Shown piece after piece: positions 1-7,807 of a stretch of DNA of 64,000 bases (position 1 is the stretch's first letter; each line of letters opens with the position of its first letter). The notes below the pieces were generated by a model. It had not been told where the DNA came from and did no database searches. It was given only the letters and a program-made list of their open reading frames with translations. The stretch comes from Noviherbaspirillum massiliense JC206 (GTDB lineage: Bacteria; Pseudomonadota; Gammaproteobacteria; Burkholderiales; Burkholderiaceae_D). The stretch is taken from NCBI RefSeq assembly GCF_000312045.1, contig NZ_HE978634.1:677940-741939 (forward strand), given 5' to 3'. The translations under genes and the position numbers were made by a program.

Positions 1-188
1 TCGGTGATGCCGGTGAGGTTCTGGATGAAGGGCGGAATGGGCACTTCAGGATTGACCAGCGTGGACCAGCGTGTCACGCCGTCGGCAGTGGCGACCACCA
101 TGCCGATTTCGGTGACCAGGTCCTTCAGCGGTTCGGGACCGGTGGTTTCGAGGTCGATGAAGATGTACTTGTCGAAGTGAGTGAGCAT
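1..188 (-). CDS. DEDD-family 3'-5' exonuclease, N-terminal fragment
   Basis: The gene runs off the left edge, so only its first 62 codons are present. They read MLTHFDKYIFIDLETTGPEP and continue to a segment ending NLTGIT. The D-x-E-T-T-G stretch is exonuclease motif I of the DnaQ/RNase T superfamily, whose Asp and Glu bind catalytic metal. The NP-x-x-P-I-P-P-F-I-x-x-L-T-G-I-T stretch is typical of the same fold. The full protein could be a proofreading-type exonuclease, a fusion with a UvrC-like nuclease domain, or a DinG-like helicase; the missing C-terminus would decide. The ATG at 188 precedes the motif by a normal distance. It is codirectional with the anti-sigma gene upstream. Confidence 0.8.
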   Translation of the reverse strand, partial: MLTHFDKYIFIDLETTGPEPLKDLVTEIGMVVATADGVTRWSTLVNPEVPIPPFIQNLTGIT

Positions 189-300
189 GCTATGCCGATT
201 GACCAGCCGAAAGGCATTGCCTCGCGGTGCGCTGCGTGAAGCTGAGTGGCGCAATAAAACTGTAAGTTCCCTTCCTGAACGGGAAGGAATGAAGCAGGGC

Positions 301-1062
301 TCAGGCGCCCAGCAGGGCCTGGGTGAAGCGGTCGAATCCTGCCTGGTCGAGATCGGAGATGACACACAGGTTCATGCTGCCCTTTCGGAAGAATTTCACG
401 CGCAGCCCTTCCTCGGCCATCATTGAAGTCGGGAAGTCGTCCGACTTCGATGATGGCCAGATGAGCACGTTGATGACATGCCGTTCCTGCCGGTACACGA
501 CCGCAGCCAGCGGCCGGGTATAGAGATAGTCGAGGCGGCCGCCGACGAGGGCATAGCCTTGCGCCGACAAGTCCCGGACATCGACGCGATAGGGCAGGCG
601 CCGGCCAAACCATGATGCGAGCCGGCCCGCTTGCGTTTCGGCCACATCCACCAGATGGTTTTCCAGCAGCGAGCGCCGGTGCACGGAAATCGCATCGTCC
701 CTGAAATCCTCTTCCACTTCGGCCGCCCTCTGATACGCACCCAGTCCCCAGGTCAGTGCGACTGCAAGCATGGCCGTGGCGGCAAGGCTCCACCAGGCAG
801 GACGCTGCACGCGCCCGGGGTCCGCCTTTTTCCCGGTGACTGGAAGCGCGGATTCAATGCGTTCACGCAATTGCACCGGCGCTTCGAAGCGGGGTGCATG
901 CTTTCTGAGGATGCCGTCCAGAGCCTGCTGTTCAGCATAGACTCTGGCGCAGTCATGGCAGTCGAGGACATGCCGGTCGATATCCTGCCGCCTCGACGCG
1001 TCCAGTTCCGCATCGAGATAGCTGTGCACTTTCGCCTGAATTTCGGTGCAGTTCATTTCCAT
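301..1062 (-). CDS. Zinc-finger anti-sigma factor, membrane-anchored
   Basis: A 253-residue protein whose N-terminus carries the zf-HC2 signature: a His near residue 31 followed by C-x-x-C (DCHDCA), the zinc-binding anti-sigma domain that holds an ECF sigma factor. A hydrophobic segment near residues 92-110 (WWSLAATAMLAVALTWGLG) should span the inner membrane, leaving about 140 residues as a periplasmic sensor. Its start overlaps the end of the ECF sigma gene by 10 bp, so the two are translationally coupled, as usual for sigma/anti-sigma pairs. The signal sensed cannot be read from the sequence. A near-perfect 15-bp inverted repeat lies inside the coding sequence at 418-455. Confidence 0.85.
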   Translation of the reverse strand: MEMNCTEIQAKVHSYLDAELDASRRQDIDRHVLDCHDCARVYAEQQALDGILRKHAPRFEAPVQLRERIESALPVTGKKADPGRVQRPAWWSLAATAMLAVALTWGLGAYQRAAEVEEDFRDDAISVHRRSLLENHLVDVAETQAGRLASWFGRRLPYRVDVRDLSAQGYALVGGRLDYLYTRPLAAVVYRQERHVINVLIWPSSKSDDFPTSMMAEEGLRVKFFRKGSMNLCVISDLDQAGFDRFTQALLGA

Positions 1063-1649
1063 TCCGGATTCATGGGCTTCAGACGCTTTGCCAGATGCAG
1101 GCGCGCGCGTGCCAGGCGTGACATGACCGTGCCCAGCGGAATATTGGTAATCGTTGCAATCTCATTATAGGTAAGCTCGTCAAACATTCTCAGCACCAGC
1201 ACTTCCCGCATATCGACCGGCAATTCCTCGAGCGCCTTCTGAACCATTTCCATGTTCTGCCGCTGCGACAGGATCGATTCCGGATTCCTGTCCGTCGCAA
1301 GGCCGGAAACAAGACCGGAAGCCGCCTCGCAATCTTCCGCGCCATGCGCTTCTTCATCGAAGCTTTCGGCGGCGGGCTGATGCTGCCGCAACGACGAGTA
1401 ATACGTATTGCGCACGATCGTCAGGATCCAGGAGCGCGGGTCGCCACCGCGATAGCCATCGAAGTGCCGGAAGGCGGACAAATACGCTTCCTGCACGATT
1501 TCTTCCGCATCCTCATGATTGCGGGTCAGCCAGCGCGCCAGCCGATAAGCCGGTCCCAGCTGGGGCAAGGCCACTTCCCTGAAGGCAGCACTGTTGCGCG
1601 CTTCATCCGGCGAAGCTTTCCTTGTCCGAAAGTAAGACGCAATGCCCAT
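1053..1649 (-). CDS. ECF-subfamily RNA polymerase sigma factor
   Basis: The 198 residues hold the two conserved ECF regions. Region 2 spans about residues 30-95 and includes HEDAEEIVQEAYLSAFRHF and the DPRSWILTIVRN motif. Region 4 spans about 135-190 and includes LPVDMREVLVLRMFDELTYNEIA, a helix-turn-helix that reads the -35 element. The linker carries an acidic insertion (FDEEAHGAEDCE). The gene leads a two-gene operon with the overlapping anti-sigma factor. The exported protein gene at 1815 diverges from it and is a possible regulon member, but I could not identify a bipartite ECF promoter there with confidence. Confidence 0.92.
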   Translation of the reverse strand: MGIASYFRTRKASPDEARNSAAFREVALPQLGPAYRLARWLTRNHEDAEEIVQEAYLSAFRHFDGYRGGDPRSWILTIVRNTYYSSLRQHQPAAESFDEEAHGAEDCEAASGLVSGLATDRNPESILSQRQNMEMVQKALEELPVDMREVLVLRMFDELTYNEIATITNIPLGTVMSRLARARLHLAKRLKPMNPEWK

Positions 1650-1814
1650 TCAATTTATTCCCGGGCCGGAAAAAAAGCACACAGCGCTTCCATGGAATAA
1701 AGCCGCGCGCAATGTCGTCTTGCGCTCAAAGACCGTGAGAAAGAAGAGGGAGGACAGGCCGGCCCCGTCCATTCCGGGCCGCGCATTCATCCATCCATGC
1801 TGAAAGGGTATGAA

Positions 1815-3278
1815 ATGAAACTGCACACCGAATCCACGCGCATCAAGAAATCTGCCGGATGGGCCGGTTCAGCCTGTCTTTTCGCCATCCTGTGCGCCAT
1901 GGCCCATGGCGCACATGCCGGCCAGCCCTCAGCTCCCTGCCATCCCAATCCGAATGCCGCAGCCGACCGGACGCAGGTGCTGAACCGCAGCGACGTGAGC
2001 CAACTGCCCGCGGCGCTGAAGGATGTGCTTGCCACCCTGGCCGAGCGTCCGCATACCTTCCTGCCCATGCAGATCTTCGCCGAAGCGGACCAGCCCAGCC
2101 AGTTCTTCCAATACTATTTGCTCAACAGCAGCGGCTTTGAGCCAAATCCTTTCACCACGCAAATTCCCGGGGTAAATGACAAGGCGATGCTGACGGCAAC
2201 CGGATCGAATTGCGGCTTGCCCACCATCGGTGCGGTGCGCCTGGCGCTCGAACCCAAGCCCGGCTTGCCGACCGACCCGAGCGATGTGGAAGCCTTCATC
2301 GATGTCTTTACCGACATCTCCGGGCTGTTCGTGATCAACAATGAAAGCGGCTGGTATGAAGGCTGGATGATCCACGACCTGCGGGTGCCGAATGTCGCAT
2401 CGCCGCGCGCGGACGGCTCCGCCCAGTTCGGCACAATCACCGGAGCCGACGCCACGGCCCTGCGCGCCATGGGCAACGGCCACAACACGCCAGGCAATAT
2501 CTTCACCATGGATGGCCAGCCCGAGCATTTCCCAAGCGCCAGCGATCATTTCCCGGACCGGCAAACCAATGTGGTGCCGATCCAGCTGAGCATGGGGGCA
2601 TTCAACTGCATGCAGCAGACCGATTGCCACAACTACTGGGAATTCAATTACACCACCAACTGGATCCACCCCCTGTATGAGCTTCCCTTCACCGGCGGGC
2701 TGCCCGGCACATTCGAAGCCGGCATGGTCGGAGCGCTGTCCTCACTGGTGCCGGGTTCCGGACCATCGGGCGTCAAGAACGACCCGCTCAAGTATGGGGA
2801 CAACCCGAATAACGCTGGCGTGCTGGGGGCATCCGGGCCGCGCGACCCGGACAAGTTCGATGCCGATGTCGATTCGCAAAGAGAGTTTCGCCAGCGCTTC
2901 ATCCCGAGCGGGCTGGCAAACGAGATCATGCTCGACACCTATGTGCGGGTCGCGTCCTTCGAACCCGGGGTGGCATTCCCGCAGCGCCTGTACGACGCCT
3001 ATGCGAAGGAAGTCAAGCGCGTCGACACCAATGGCGACGGCGTGATTTCGGCTGAAGAGGGCGATGTCGATACGGCGAGCGATGGCTTCGAGAACAATCA
3101 GAGATTGTTCCTGCCCGCGACCTCGTACAACCGATTTGCGGTGACGCGCGAGATCAATGACGGCTTGCTGGCGCCGCGCTTTGCTCCCAGCCAGAAAGCC
3201 TGGGTGCTGAGTGGAAGCATTGCGAACGTGTCATCCGCCGTGCCTTCGGCACAAGGGCGCGATGCGGACGATCGCTAG
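1815..3278 (+). CDS. Exported protein of unknown function with an EF-hand-like loop
   Basis: About 487 residues starting MKLHTEST, followed by a basic region, a hydrophobic stretch (WAGSACLFAILCAMAHG) and an AHA-G cleavage site: a Sec signal peptide. I chose this ATG over the upstream one at 1797 because AAGGG lies 7 bp before it. The mature protein is rich in Asn, Pro and aromatic residues, with no catalytic family I recognise. Near residues 404-415 DTNGDGVISAEE matches a calcium-binding EF-hand loop (D-x-N-x-D-G-x-I-x-x-x-E), so it may bind calcium outside the membrane. It diverges from the ECF sigma operon and is followed 17 bp later by a small lipoprotein gene. Confidence 0.7.
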   Translation: MKLHTESTRIKKSAGWAGSACLFAILCAMAHGAHAGQPSAPCHPNPNAAADRTQVLNRSDVSQLPAALKDVLATLAERPHTFLPMQIFAEADQPSQFFQYYLLNSSGFEPNPFTTQIPGVNDKAMLTATGSNCGLPTIGAVRLALEPKPGLPTDPSDVEAFIDVFTDISGLFVINNESGWYEGWMIHDLRVPNVASPRADGSAQFGTITGADATALRAMGNGHNTPGNIFTMDGQPEHFPSASDHFPDRQTNVVPIQLSMGAFNCMQQTDCHNYWEFNYTTNWIHPLYELPFTGGLPGTFEAGMVGALSSLVPGSGPSGVKNDPLKYGDNPNNAGVLGASGPRDPDKFDADVDSQREFRQRFIPSGLANEIMLDTYVRVASFEPGVAFPQRLYDAYAKEVKRVDTNGDGVISAEEGDVDTASDGFENNQRLFLPATSYNRFAVTREINDGLLAPRFAPSQKAWVLSGSIANVSSAVPSAQGRDADDR

Positions 3279-3295
3279 AGGATGGAGGCCTGTTC

Positions 3296-3496
3296 ATGAA
3301 AGCGAATATTTTCACAGCCCGCCGGCTGCACTGGGGATGGATGTGTGTCCTGGCGTGTCTTGTGTCATGCGGCGGTGGCAGCGGCGACGGCATGGCGCCG
3401 CAGCAGGCTGGATCCGGCTCTTTCAGTAACGGCTCTGCCAGCAATACGGCAGGCGGACAAGCCATGCAGCAGCCGGCGCAAAACTCCGGCATGTAA
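3296..3496 (+). CDS. Small putative lipoprotein
   Basis: The 66-residue product begins MKANIFTARRLHWGWMCVLA and reaches a lipobox-like LVSC before a Gly-Gly-Gly-Ser tail, so Cys near residue 25 should be lipidated. The rest is Gly/Ser/Asn/Gln-rich and probably disordered. GGATGGAGG about 8-16 bp before the ATG is a convincing ribosome site. It follows the exported protein gene after 17 bp and probably shares its transcript. No function can be assigned. Confidence 0.6.
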   Translation: MKANIFTARRLHWGWMCVLACLVSCGGGSGDGMAPQQAGSGSFSNGSASNTAGGQAMQQPAQNSGM

Positions 3497-3541
3497 AAAT
3501 TTGGGGAGCGCGGACAGCGGGCAGGCCTGGCCGGAACCGGA

Positions 3542-3823
3542 TCAGGCGCTGCCCGCAAGCGTCTGGCTCGCCTTATCGAGCCAGACCGAGAGGTTGGCCT
3601 GCAAGTCTTCGTGGCTGAAGGAGCAGCTTTCCTCGGTAAACAGGCTGCCTGCTTCCATGCGGCCCAGCAAGTCTTCCATCACCTGGCCGTAGCGCGGCGG
3701 CAGGGCGGCCAGCAGGGTGGTCTGGGCGCGCCAGGTGCGGCAGAAGTCGGCGATGGAGAGGCGGTTTTGTTGCAGGTCCTGGAGGGAGGTGCGGAGGGTG
3801 GTTAGGGATTGGAGGTGGGGCAT
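3542..3823 (-). CDS. Small helical protein of unknown function
   Basis: The frame is open further upstream, but the part resembling a real protein starts at the ATG at 3823 (MPHLQSLTTLRTSLQDLQQN) and gives 93 residues. The earlier codons translate the repeat-rich intergenic region and are unlikely to be used. The product is soluble and mostly helical, with a central stretch CRTWRAQTTLLAALPPRYGQ and an acidic C-terminal half. No family is recognised. It converges with the small lipoprotein gene. Confidence 0.55.
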   Translation of the reverse strand: MPHLQSLTTLRTSLQDLQQNRLSIADFCRTWRAQTTLLAALPPRYGQVMEDLLGRMEAGSLFTEESCSFSHEDLQANLSVWLDKASQTLAGSA

Positions 3824-3966
3824 GGGGTTATGGTGAGTAGTGTTTTTGTATGATCGTATTTGTGGGCTTGGATGGTATTCCCATGAAGGTGGGAATCTCG
3901 CTTCTTTCTTCGGTGTTCGATTCGGAAGTTTCGCTGTGCAGACTTGCCGGGGTGGCCCGGCGGCCA

Positions 3967-3998
3967 CTTACTTTTCTTGCTTCGCCGAGAAAAGTAAG
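3967..3998. repeat. Hairpin with an 11-bp perfect stem
   Basis: CTTACTTTTCT and its exact complement AGAAAAGTAAG flank a 10-base loop. The arms match each other perfectly. The flanking GGCCA and AAAAGAAGGCGACC resemble a dispersed intergenic element I have seen in many proteobacterial genomes (recollection, not a search). Confidence 0.6.
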
Positions 3999-4082
3999 CA
4001 AAAGAAGGCGACCGCGCAGCCGCTGCCCCTGCGGGGGTGTCGCAGGGAATTCGGACAGCATTGGTGTCCGCCTGCGGAACGG

Positions 4083-4102
4083 TTTGCGCTTGCAAGCGCA
4101 AA
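4083..4102. repeat. 20-bp perfect palindrome
   Basis: TTTGCGCTTGCAAGCGCAAA is identical to its own reverse complement. It lies between the hairpin at 3967 and the larger inverted repeat at 4112 and could be a protein-binding site or part of a composite repeat. Confidence 0.6.
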
Positions 4103-4111
4103 CTCCTGCTC

Positions 4112-4205
4112 CCGAAAAAGCAATCGCCAAATCGGGAAGCGAACGAAACTCGCTTCGCTCAGACAACGTTCGCTTCTTTATCCGATTTGCCGACTGCTTT
4201 TTCGG
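4112..4205. repeat. Long nested inverted repeat
   Basis: The outer arms (4112-4135 and 4182-4205) are 24 bp each and match in inverted orientation with two mismatches. An inner pair (GAAGCGAACG at 4136-4145 and CGTTCGCTTC at 4167-4176) is exact. The whole could fold into one long hairpin or cruciform with a loop of about 21 bases. It looks like a mobile or REP-like non-autonomous element rather than a terminator, as no T-tract follows on either side. Confidence 0.6.
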
Positions 4206-4275
4206 CAGCGTCAGAAGCGGAAAGCAAAAGTGGTCAGCACTACCCGTTCTACGGCTTGCCATTTAACACGGTCTG

Positions 4276-4704
4276 TTATGTGGCTGCTCCACTGATCAGG
4301 AAATGTCCAAATGGCTTGTAGCTAGTTGTTACCTGTTGCGCAAACTCGATAAACCAGGGAAGCGCTCCTTCGTTTCCCAAGACATCTGACCTATTGAGTG
4401 GCCGGCAATTCCAGATGTCGTCTTCACTCCAAGGGGTGTCGGCAAAGTCCTCAATCCGGGTCACCAAGCCCGTTCCATTGCTCCACAGGTGAACGCTCAC
4501 CCAGCAGTCCCGTCCATCATCGAACCACGGTCCTGTAAAGATGCCAAGCCAAAGATGCGGGAAGCCGGCTTCGTGTTGCATTAGGACACAACGGAAAAAG
4601 AGCTTGGTGTCACCCTCCACAGTCTCGCCATCGAACCGGGGATAGACTTGAGCGCAGCCGCAAGTGCAGTGAAAAACTCCCTTCTTAAGTATCGGTACGT
4701 CCAT
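4276..4704 (-). CDS. Hypothetical protein, possibly acquired
   Basis: From the ATG at 4704 (MDVPILKKGVFHCTCGCAQV) the product is 142 residues. Longer upstream starts would overlap the ypfJ coding end and are not needed. The N-terminus has a C-x-C-x-C cluster (CTCGC) that could bind metal. The remainder is rich in Trp and acidic residues (LWLGIFTGPWFDDGRDCW), a composition common in immunity-type or accessory proteins. The gene is AT-richer than its neighbours and sits between a repeat-rich interval and ypfJ, which suggests transfer. No function is assigned. Confidence 0.55.
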   Translation of the reverse strand: MDVPILKKGVFHCTCGCAQVYPRFDGETVEGDTKLFFRCVLMQHEAGFPHLWLGIFTGPWFDDGRDCWVSVHLWSNGTGLVTRIEDFADTPWSEDDIWNCRPLNRSDVLGNEGALPWFIEFAQQVTTSYKPFGHFLISGAAT

Positions 4705-4750
4705 TGATTTGTCACTTAACGCTAATATTTGTTGTCTTTTAGGACCAGCT

Positions 4751-5632
4751 TCACAGCTGCCTCGCCTCAAATGTATTGCAGGCACTCATCTTCCCCGACT
4801 CTATACCGCGTGTGAACCAGCGCACCCGCTGTGCCGAGGTGCCGTGGGTGAAGGAGTCTGGCACCACGTAGCCTTGGGCCTGGCGCTGCAGGGTGTCGTC
4901 GCCGATGGCGGTGGCGGCGTTCAGTGCGCTTTCGATGTCGCCTTCTTCCAGGATGTTGCGCGTGCGGTCGGCGTGGTAGGCCCAGACGCCGGCGAAGCAG
5001 TCGGCTTGCAGTTCGAGGCGCACTGACAGGGCATTGGCCTGGGCTTCGCTCATGCGGCGGCGGGCATTGTCGACCTTGTCGGAGATGCCGATCAGTTTCT
5101 GCACATGGTGGCCGACTTCATGGGCGATGACGTAGGCTTCGGCGAATTCGCCCGATACCCGGAAGCGCTCTTTCATCAGCTGGTAAAAGCTCAGGTCGAT
5201 GTAGATTTCCTGGTCGGCCGGGCAATAGAAGGGGCCGGTCGCGGACTGGCCGATGCCGCAGGCGGTGCGGGTGCGGCCGGTGAACAGCACCAGCTTGGGC
5301 TTGACGTATTGGCCGCCGCGCTCGCGGAACAATTCCGTCCAGGTATCTTCGGTATCGGCCAGCACGGTGGAGACGAAGCGCGCCATGCGGTCGTCGGCCG
5401 GTGGACGGTGCGCGGGAGCCTGCTGCGTCGGCACCGGGGCCGGGCCGCCGCTCAGGAGGCTGAGCAGGGTGGCCGGGTTGATGCCGAGGAAATAGGATGC
5501 CACCAGCGCCACCACGACAGTGCCGATGCCCACCGAGCGTCCGCCGAAACCGAAGCCACCGCCGCCACCGCCGTCATAGTCGCCGCGGCGGTCTTCCACA
5601 TTGTCGCTTTCGCGATTGCCTTCCCATCTCAT
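4751..5632 (-). CDS. ypfJ: Neutral zinc metallopeptidase, YpfJ family
   Basis: A 293-residue protein starting MRWEGNRESDN. GGAGG 8 bp upstream favours this ATG over the one at 5668. An acidic, Gly-rich N-terminus leads to one membrane segment (VGIGTVVVALVASYFLGI), then a large extracytoplasmic domain. AYVIAHEVGHHVQ contains the HExxH zinc site with its catalytic Glu, and downstream QADCFAGVWAYHA is the conserved helix supplying the third ligand. The RTACGIG and FYCPADQEIYIDL stretches are typical of this family (Pfam zinc metalloprotease 04228). The substrate is unknown. It is transcribed toward the small hypothetical gene. Confidence 0.9.
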   Translation of the reverse strand: MRWEGNRESDNVEDRRGDYDGGGGGGFGFGGRSVGIGTVVVALVASYFLGINPATLLSLLSGGPAPVPTQQAPAHRPPADDRMARFVSTVLADTEDTWTELFRERGGQYVKPKLVLFTGRTRTACGIGQSATGPFYCPADQEIYIDLSFYQLMKERFRVSGEFAEAYVIAHEVGHHVQKLIGISDKVDNARRRMSEAQANALSVRLELQADCFAGVWAYHADRTRNILEEGDIESALNAATAIGDDTLQRQAQGYVVPDSFTHGTSAQRVRWFTRGIESGKMSACNTFEARQL

Positions 5633-5791
5633 GGCTTGTCCTCCGGATTGACTCGTCCGCATGCCCAATACGTAGACCGTCGCGCAGTCGCCCGGATTCC
5701 CTTGCGCACCGTGATTGGCGCCTTGATTCTTACTATCATCGAAACTTGCTCGGTTGAATATTTTCCTGACAGCTTGTCCAGCTGCAGCCGC

Positions 5792-6163
5792 TTAGAAAAC
5801 CTGCCGCGTGATCGCGATCTTGATGATGTAGGCAAACACCGCCAGGGCGGCGATGAAAGCGGCCACCTTGGCCGACTTGGACTTGCTACGCTTGAGCGCC
5901 AGCATGCCCAGTCCGATATACACCACCAGCAAGACCAGTTTGGCAGTCAGCCAGTTTTGCACGAAGGGATACTGATGGCTCCAGACCACCATGACCAGTG
6001 CGCTGGCGAGCAGGATGGTATCGACGACGTGCGGCACGATCTTCACCCAGCGCTGCTGCAGCATGGCGGAGTCGCTCATCATCCACAGGCCGCGGATGAA
6101 GAACAGGATGCCGCTCAAGGCGACGAAGGTGACATGGATATGCTTGACGGCGAGATAGCTCAT
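5792..6163 (-). CDS. SirB2-family integral membrane protein
   Basis: A 123-residue membrane protein from the ATG at 6163 (MSYLAVKHIHVTFVALSGIL). It has four hydrophobic segments, around residues 7-27, 43-63, 70-88 and 98-118. The N-terminal KHIHVTFVALSG with the following FFIRGLWM is the SirB2 signature. The family was named from a Salmonella invasion-gene locus, but its biochemical role is unknown. The frame is open upstream to 6271; those codons are Arg/Pro-rich and not convincing. It lies about 160 bp upstream of ypfJ on the same strand. Confidence 0.85.
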   Translation of the reverse strand: MSYLAVKHIHVTFVALSGILFFIRGLWMMSDSAMLQQRWVKIVPHVVDTILLASALVMVVWSHQYPFVQNWLTAKLVLLVVYIGLGMLALKRSKSKSAKVAAFIAALAVFAYIIKIAITRQVF

Positions 6164-6349
6164 TGGGCAATCGCTGGATCGGGTTGAAGGGTGGCTCGAT
6201 GGTGGCCGGATTTTACGCCGGCAATGCTGCTGCGGCCGGCGCGCCATTCTATCAAGCCGGCACGGCCGCATGCATGGCCCACGGAAATGAAAAACGGGCG
6301 GAAGCTTATGCGTCCGCCCGTCGCGGGCTCAGAAGGGCAGTACGGCCTC

Positions 6350-6730
6350 TCAGTTCGATGCCAGGTGTTCGCTGGCGCTCTGGTACTTTGCGCGCCAGGG
6401 ACGGCCATAGCGTTCTTCCACATAGGCATGTTCCGCATAGGGGCGATCGGACTTGAGGAGGACCGGCACGCCGGAAGTGTCGCCAGTCTCATAGCTCTCA
6501 GGCAGGTAGACGCCGGAACTCCAGCTGTTGCCGTTACGCCAGAACCAGACCTGCTTTTCCGGCGCGTAATAGACTTCGAGCGCCGGGTAATACACATATC
6601 GGTGTTTGCGCACGGCCTTGGAGCGCTGGGCTTGGTTTTTGTGTCGGGCAGGCGGCTCAGCCTGGACCAAAGTGCAGATGCTCAAGGCAGCGAGCAGTCC
6701 TGCAAATACCAAAGCAAGTTTTCTTTTCAT
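6350..6730 (-). CDS. Small exported protein with a Tyr/Trp-rich repeat-like core
   Basis: From the ATG at 6730 (MKRKLALVFAGLLAALSICT) the protein is 126 residues with a clear signal peptide ending around VQA-E. The mature part has HRYVYYPALEVYYAPEKQVW then FWRNGNSWSSGVYLP, a pattern found in a group of small secreted betaproteobacterial proteins of unknown role. The C-terminus is charged and contains YVEERYGRPWRAKY. No enzyme motif is present. Confidence 0.65.
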   Translation of the reverse strand: MKRKLALVFAGLLAALSICTLVQAEPPARHKNQAQRSKAVRKHRYVYYPALEVYYAPEKQVWFWRNGNSWSSGVYLPESYETGDTSGVPVLLKSDRPYAEHAYVEERYGRPWRAKYQSASEHLASN

Positions 6731-6930
6731 TTTTCTTTGTCTGGGCAAGTGGAACGGGATGGACGGATTCCACACAGATCATGCTGGAGTCCTGGCGGCT
6801 GGCTTGCGGGCCGCCTGCAGCCGGTTCGCGGTAGCGACAGACTGCCTTCCAGTATGTTCGCCGAAACCGGGCGGGGAAGGGGAAACTGCTTGTAGGAAAG
6901 TGTAACGAATGGCAATGCCGCTGGACGCGT

Positions 6931-6955
6931 CCTCCCTGCATGTGCGGCAGGGAGG
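6931..6955. terminator. GC-rich hairpin, possible terminator for the 7002 gene
   Basis: CCTCCCTGC and GCAGGGAGG form a perfect 9-bp stem around a 7-base loop, about 50 bp past the stop of the DUF1653 gene. No T-tract follows on the minus strand, so termination is uncertain. A tandem duplication of AATTCAGCAGC lies at 6971-6992. Confidence 0.35.
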
Positions 6956-7001
6956 CTTACACCCGGTTGCAATTCAGCAGCAATTCAGCAGCAATGCGCG
7001 C

Positions 7002-7226
7002 TCATGCCGCCACGGGCCGGAAGCGCGGCACGCGCGTCCCGTTGACCTCTACTTCTTCGAAGAACATCGCCGCCGGGCGATGCACCAGATGCGGCCAGTC
7101 GGTGTCATAAAGCGGCCGGTACACCACGCAGACTTCCCCGGTTTCGCTATGGCGGGACAGGCCGAGCACGAAATAGCGCTTGCCCTTGTAGTGTTCATAT
7201 ATGCCGGGCGCGATGTGCATGTCCAT
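7002..7226 (-). CDS. DUF1653 domain protein
   Basis: A 74-residue protein, MDMHIAPGIYEHYKGKRYFV and on, that matches the DUF1653 family along its length: the G-x-Y-x-H-Y-K-G-x-x-Y start, then VVYRPLYDTDW and a final FFEEVEVNG-x-x-VPRF. The family is small, cytoplasmic and of unknown function. The start lies 2 bp after the stop of the thioesterase gene, so they form one operon. A second ATG 6 bp later is also possible. Confidence 0.88.
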   Translation of the reverse strand: MDMHIAPGIYEHYKGKRYFVLGLSRHSETGEVCVVYRPLYDTDWPHLVHRPAAMFFEEVEVNGTRVPRFRPVAA

Positions 7227-7228
7227 CC

Positions 7229-7654
7229 TTATGCCTGCTTCGGCCACAGGATCATCTGGGTGCAGCGGAAGGTGGCGATCAGCTTGCCGCTGTCGCGGTG
7301 CCGCACCTCGGCATCCCAGACCTGGGTATTGCGCCCGGCGTGCACCGCCTTCGCCTCGCATTCGATCACGCCTTCGCGCGCGGTGCCGATGAAGTTGCTC
7401 TTCAGTTCTATGGTGGTGAAGTTTGCCGCACCTTCCGGCAGGTTGGCGATGCAGGCATAGCCGCAGGCGGTATCGGCGAGAGTGACTACCGTACCTGCAT
7501 GCAAATAGCCGTTGGGTGCGAGGTGCGATTGTTGCACAGCAAGTTCCGCGGCCAGCGATTGCCCGGCGATGCGGGTGACGCGGATGCCGAGCAGGCCCGG
7601 AAGGTAGGGCACTCCGCGCTGGTTGAAGGAATCGGGATCGATGTTCGGCATCAT
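7229..7654 (-). CDS. PaaI-type hotdog-fold thioesterase
   Basis: The 141-residue product carries the hotdog thioesterase core: HLAPNGYLHAGTVVTLADTA (the H-x-G segment and following helix), then FTTIELKSNFIGTAREG and a C-terminal beta strand GKLIATFRCTQMIL. Enzymes of this family hydrolyse acyl-CoA or aryl-CoA thioesters, and the conserved Asp in LADTA is the likely catalytic acid. Consecutive ATGs at 7654 and 7651 are both possible; GGAGAC lies upstream. The frame is open to 8248, but that extension lies antisense to the hydrolase gene. It precedes the DUF1653 gene in an operon. Confidence 0.88.
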   Translation of the reverse strand: MMPNIDPDSFNQRGVPYLPGLLGIRVTRIAGQSLAAELAVQQSHLAPNGYLHAGTVVTLADTACGYACIANLPEGAANFTTIELKSNFIGTAREGVIECEAKAVHAGRNTQVWDAEVRHRDSGKLIATFRCTQMILWPKQA

Positions 7655-7807
7655 GCGTCTCCATGGCGTGGCTGATCCTGCAACTATACCTTGTACATGC
7701 CAAGCCTTCCAATGCAGCTTTCGGGAGCAATGTGTCGACAGCAAGATTGAACTTTGATCAATGGGCTTCATTCCAAACGCATCCTGAACAGGACGGGAGC
7801 TGATGTG

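Larger units (their letters stand above)
3824..4275. other. Non-coding, repeat-rich interval
   Basis: About 450 bp without a credible gene. Several short frames are open on both strands because of low complexity and inverted repeats, but none has a ribosome site or recognisable protein. The interval holds an 11-bp-stem hairpin, a 20-bp perfect palindrome and a long nested inverted repeat, listed separately. It looks like a mosaic of dispersed intergenic repeats next to a small hypothetical gene. Confidence 0.6.

Noticed and set aside
3828-4295. Several overlapping frames of 94-151 codons on both strands in the repeat-rich interval.
   Set aside because: They translate inverted repeats, differ in all frames, lack ribosome sites and match no protein pattern.
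4714-4720. ACTTAAC heptamer (GTTAAGT on the minus strand) 10 bp before the ATG of the hypothetical gene at 4276-4704, resembling an attC core.
   Set aside because: No partner core, L boxes or stem occur around it, and only 30 bp separate it from the end of ypfJ, too little for an attC site.
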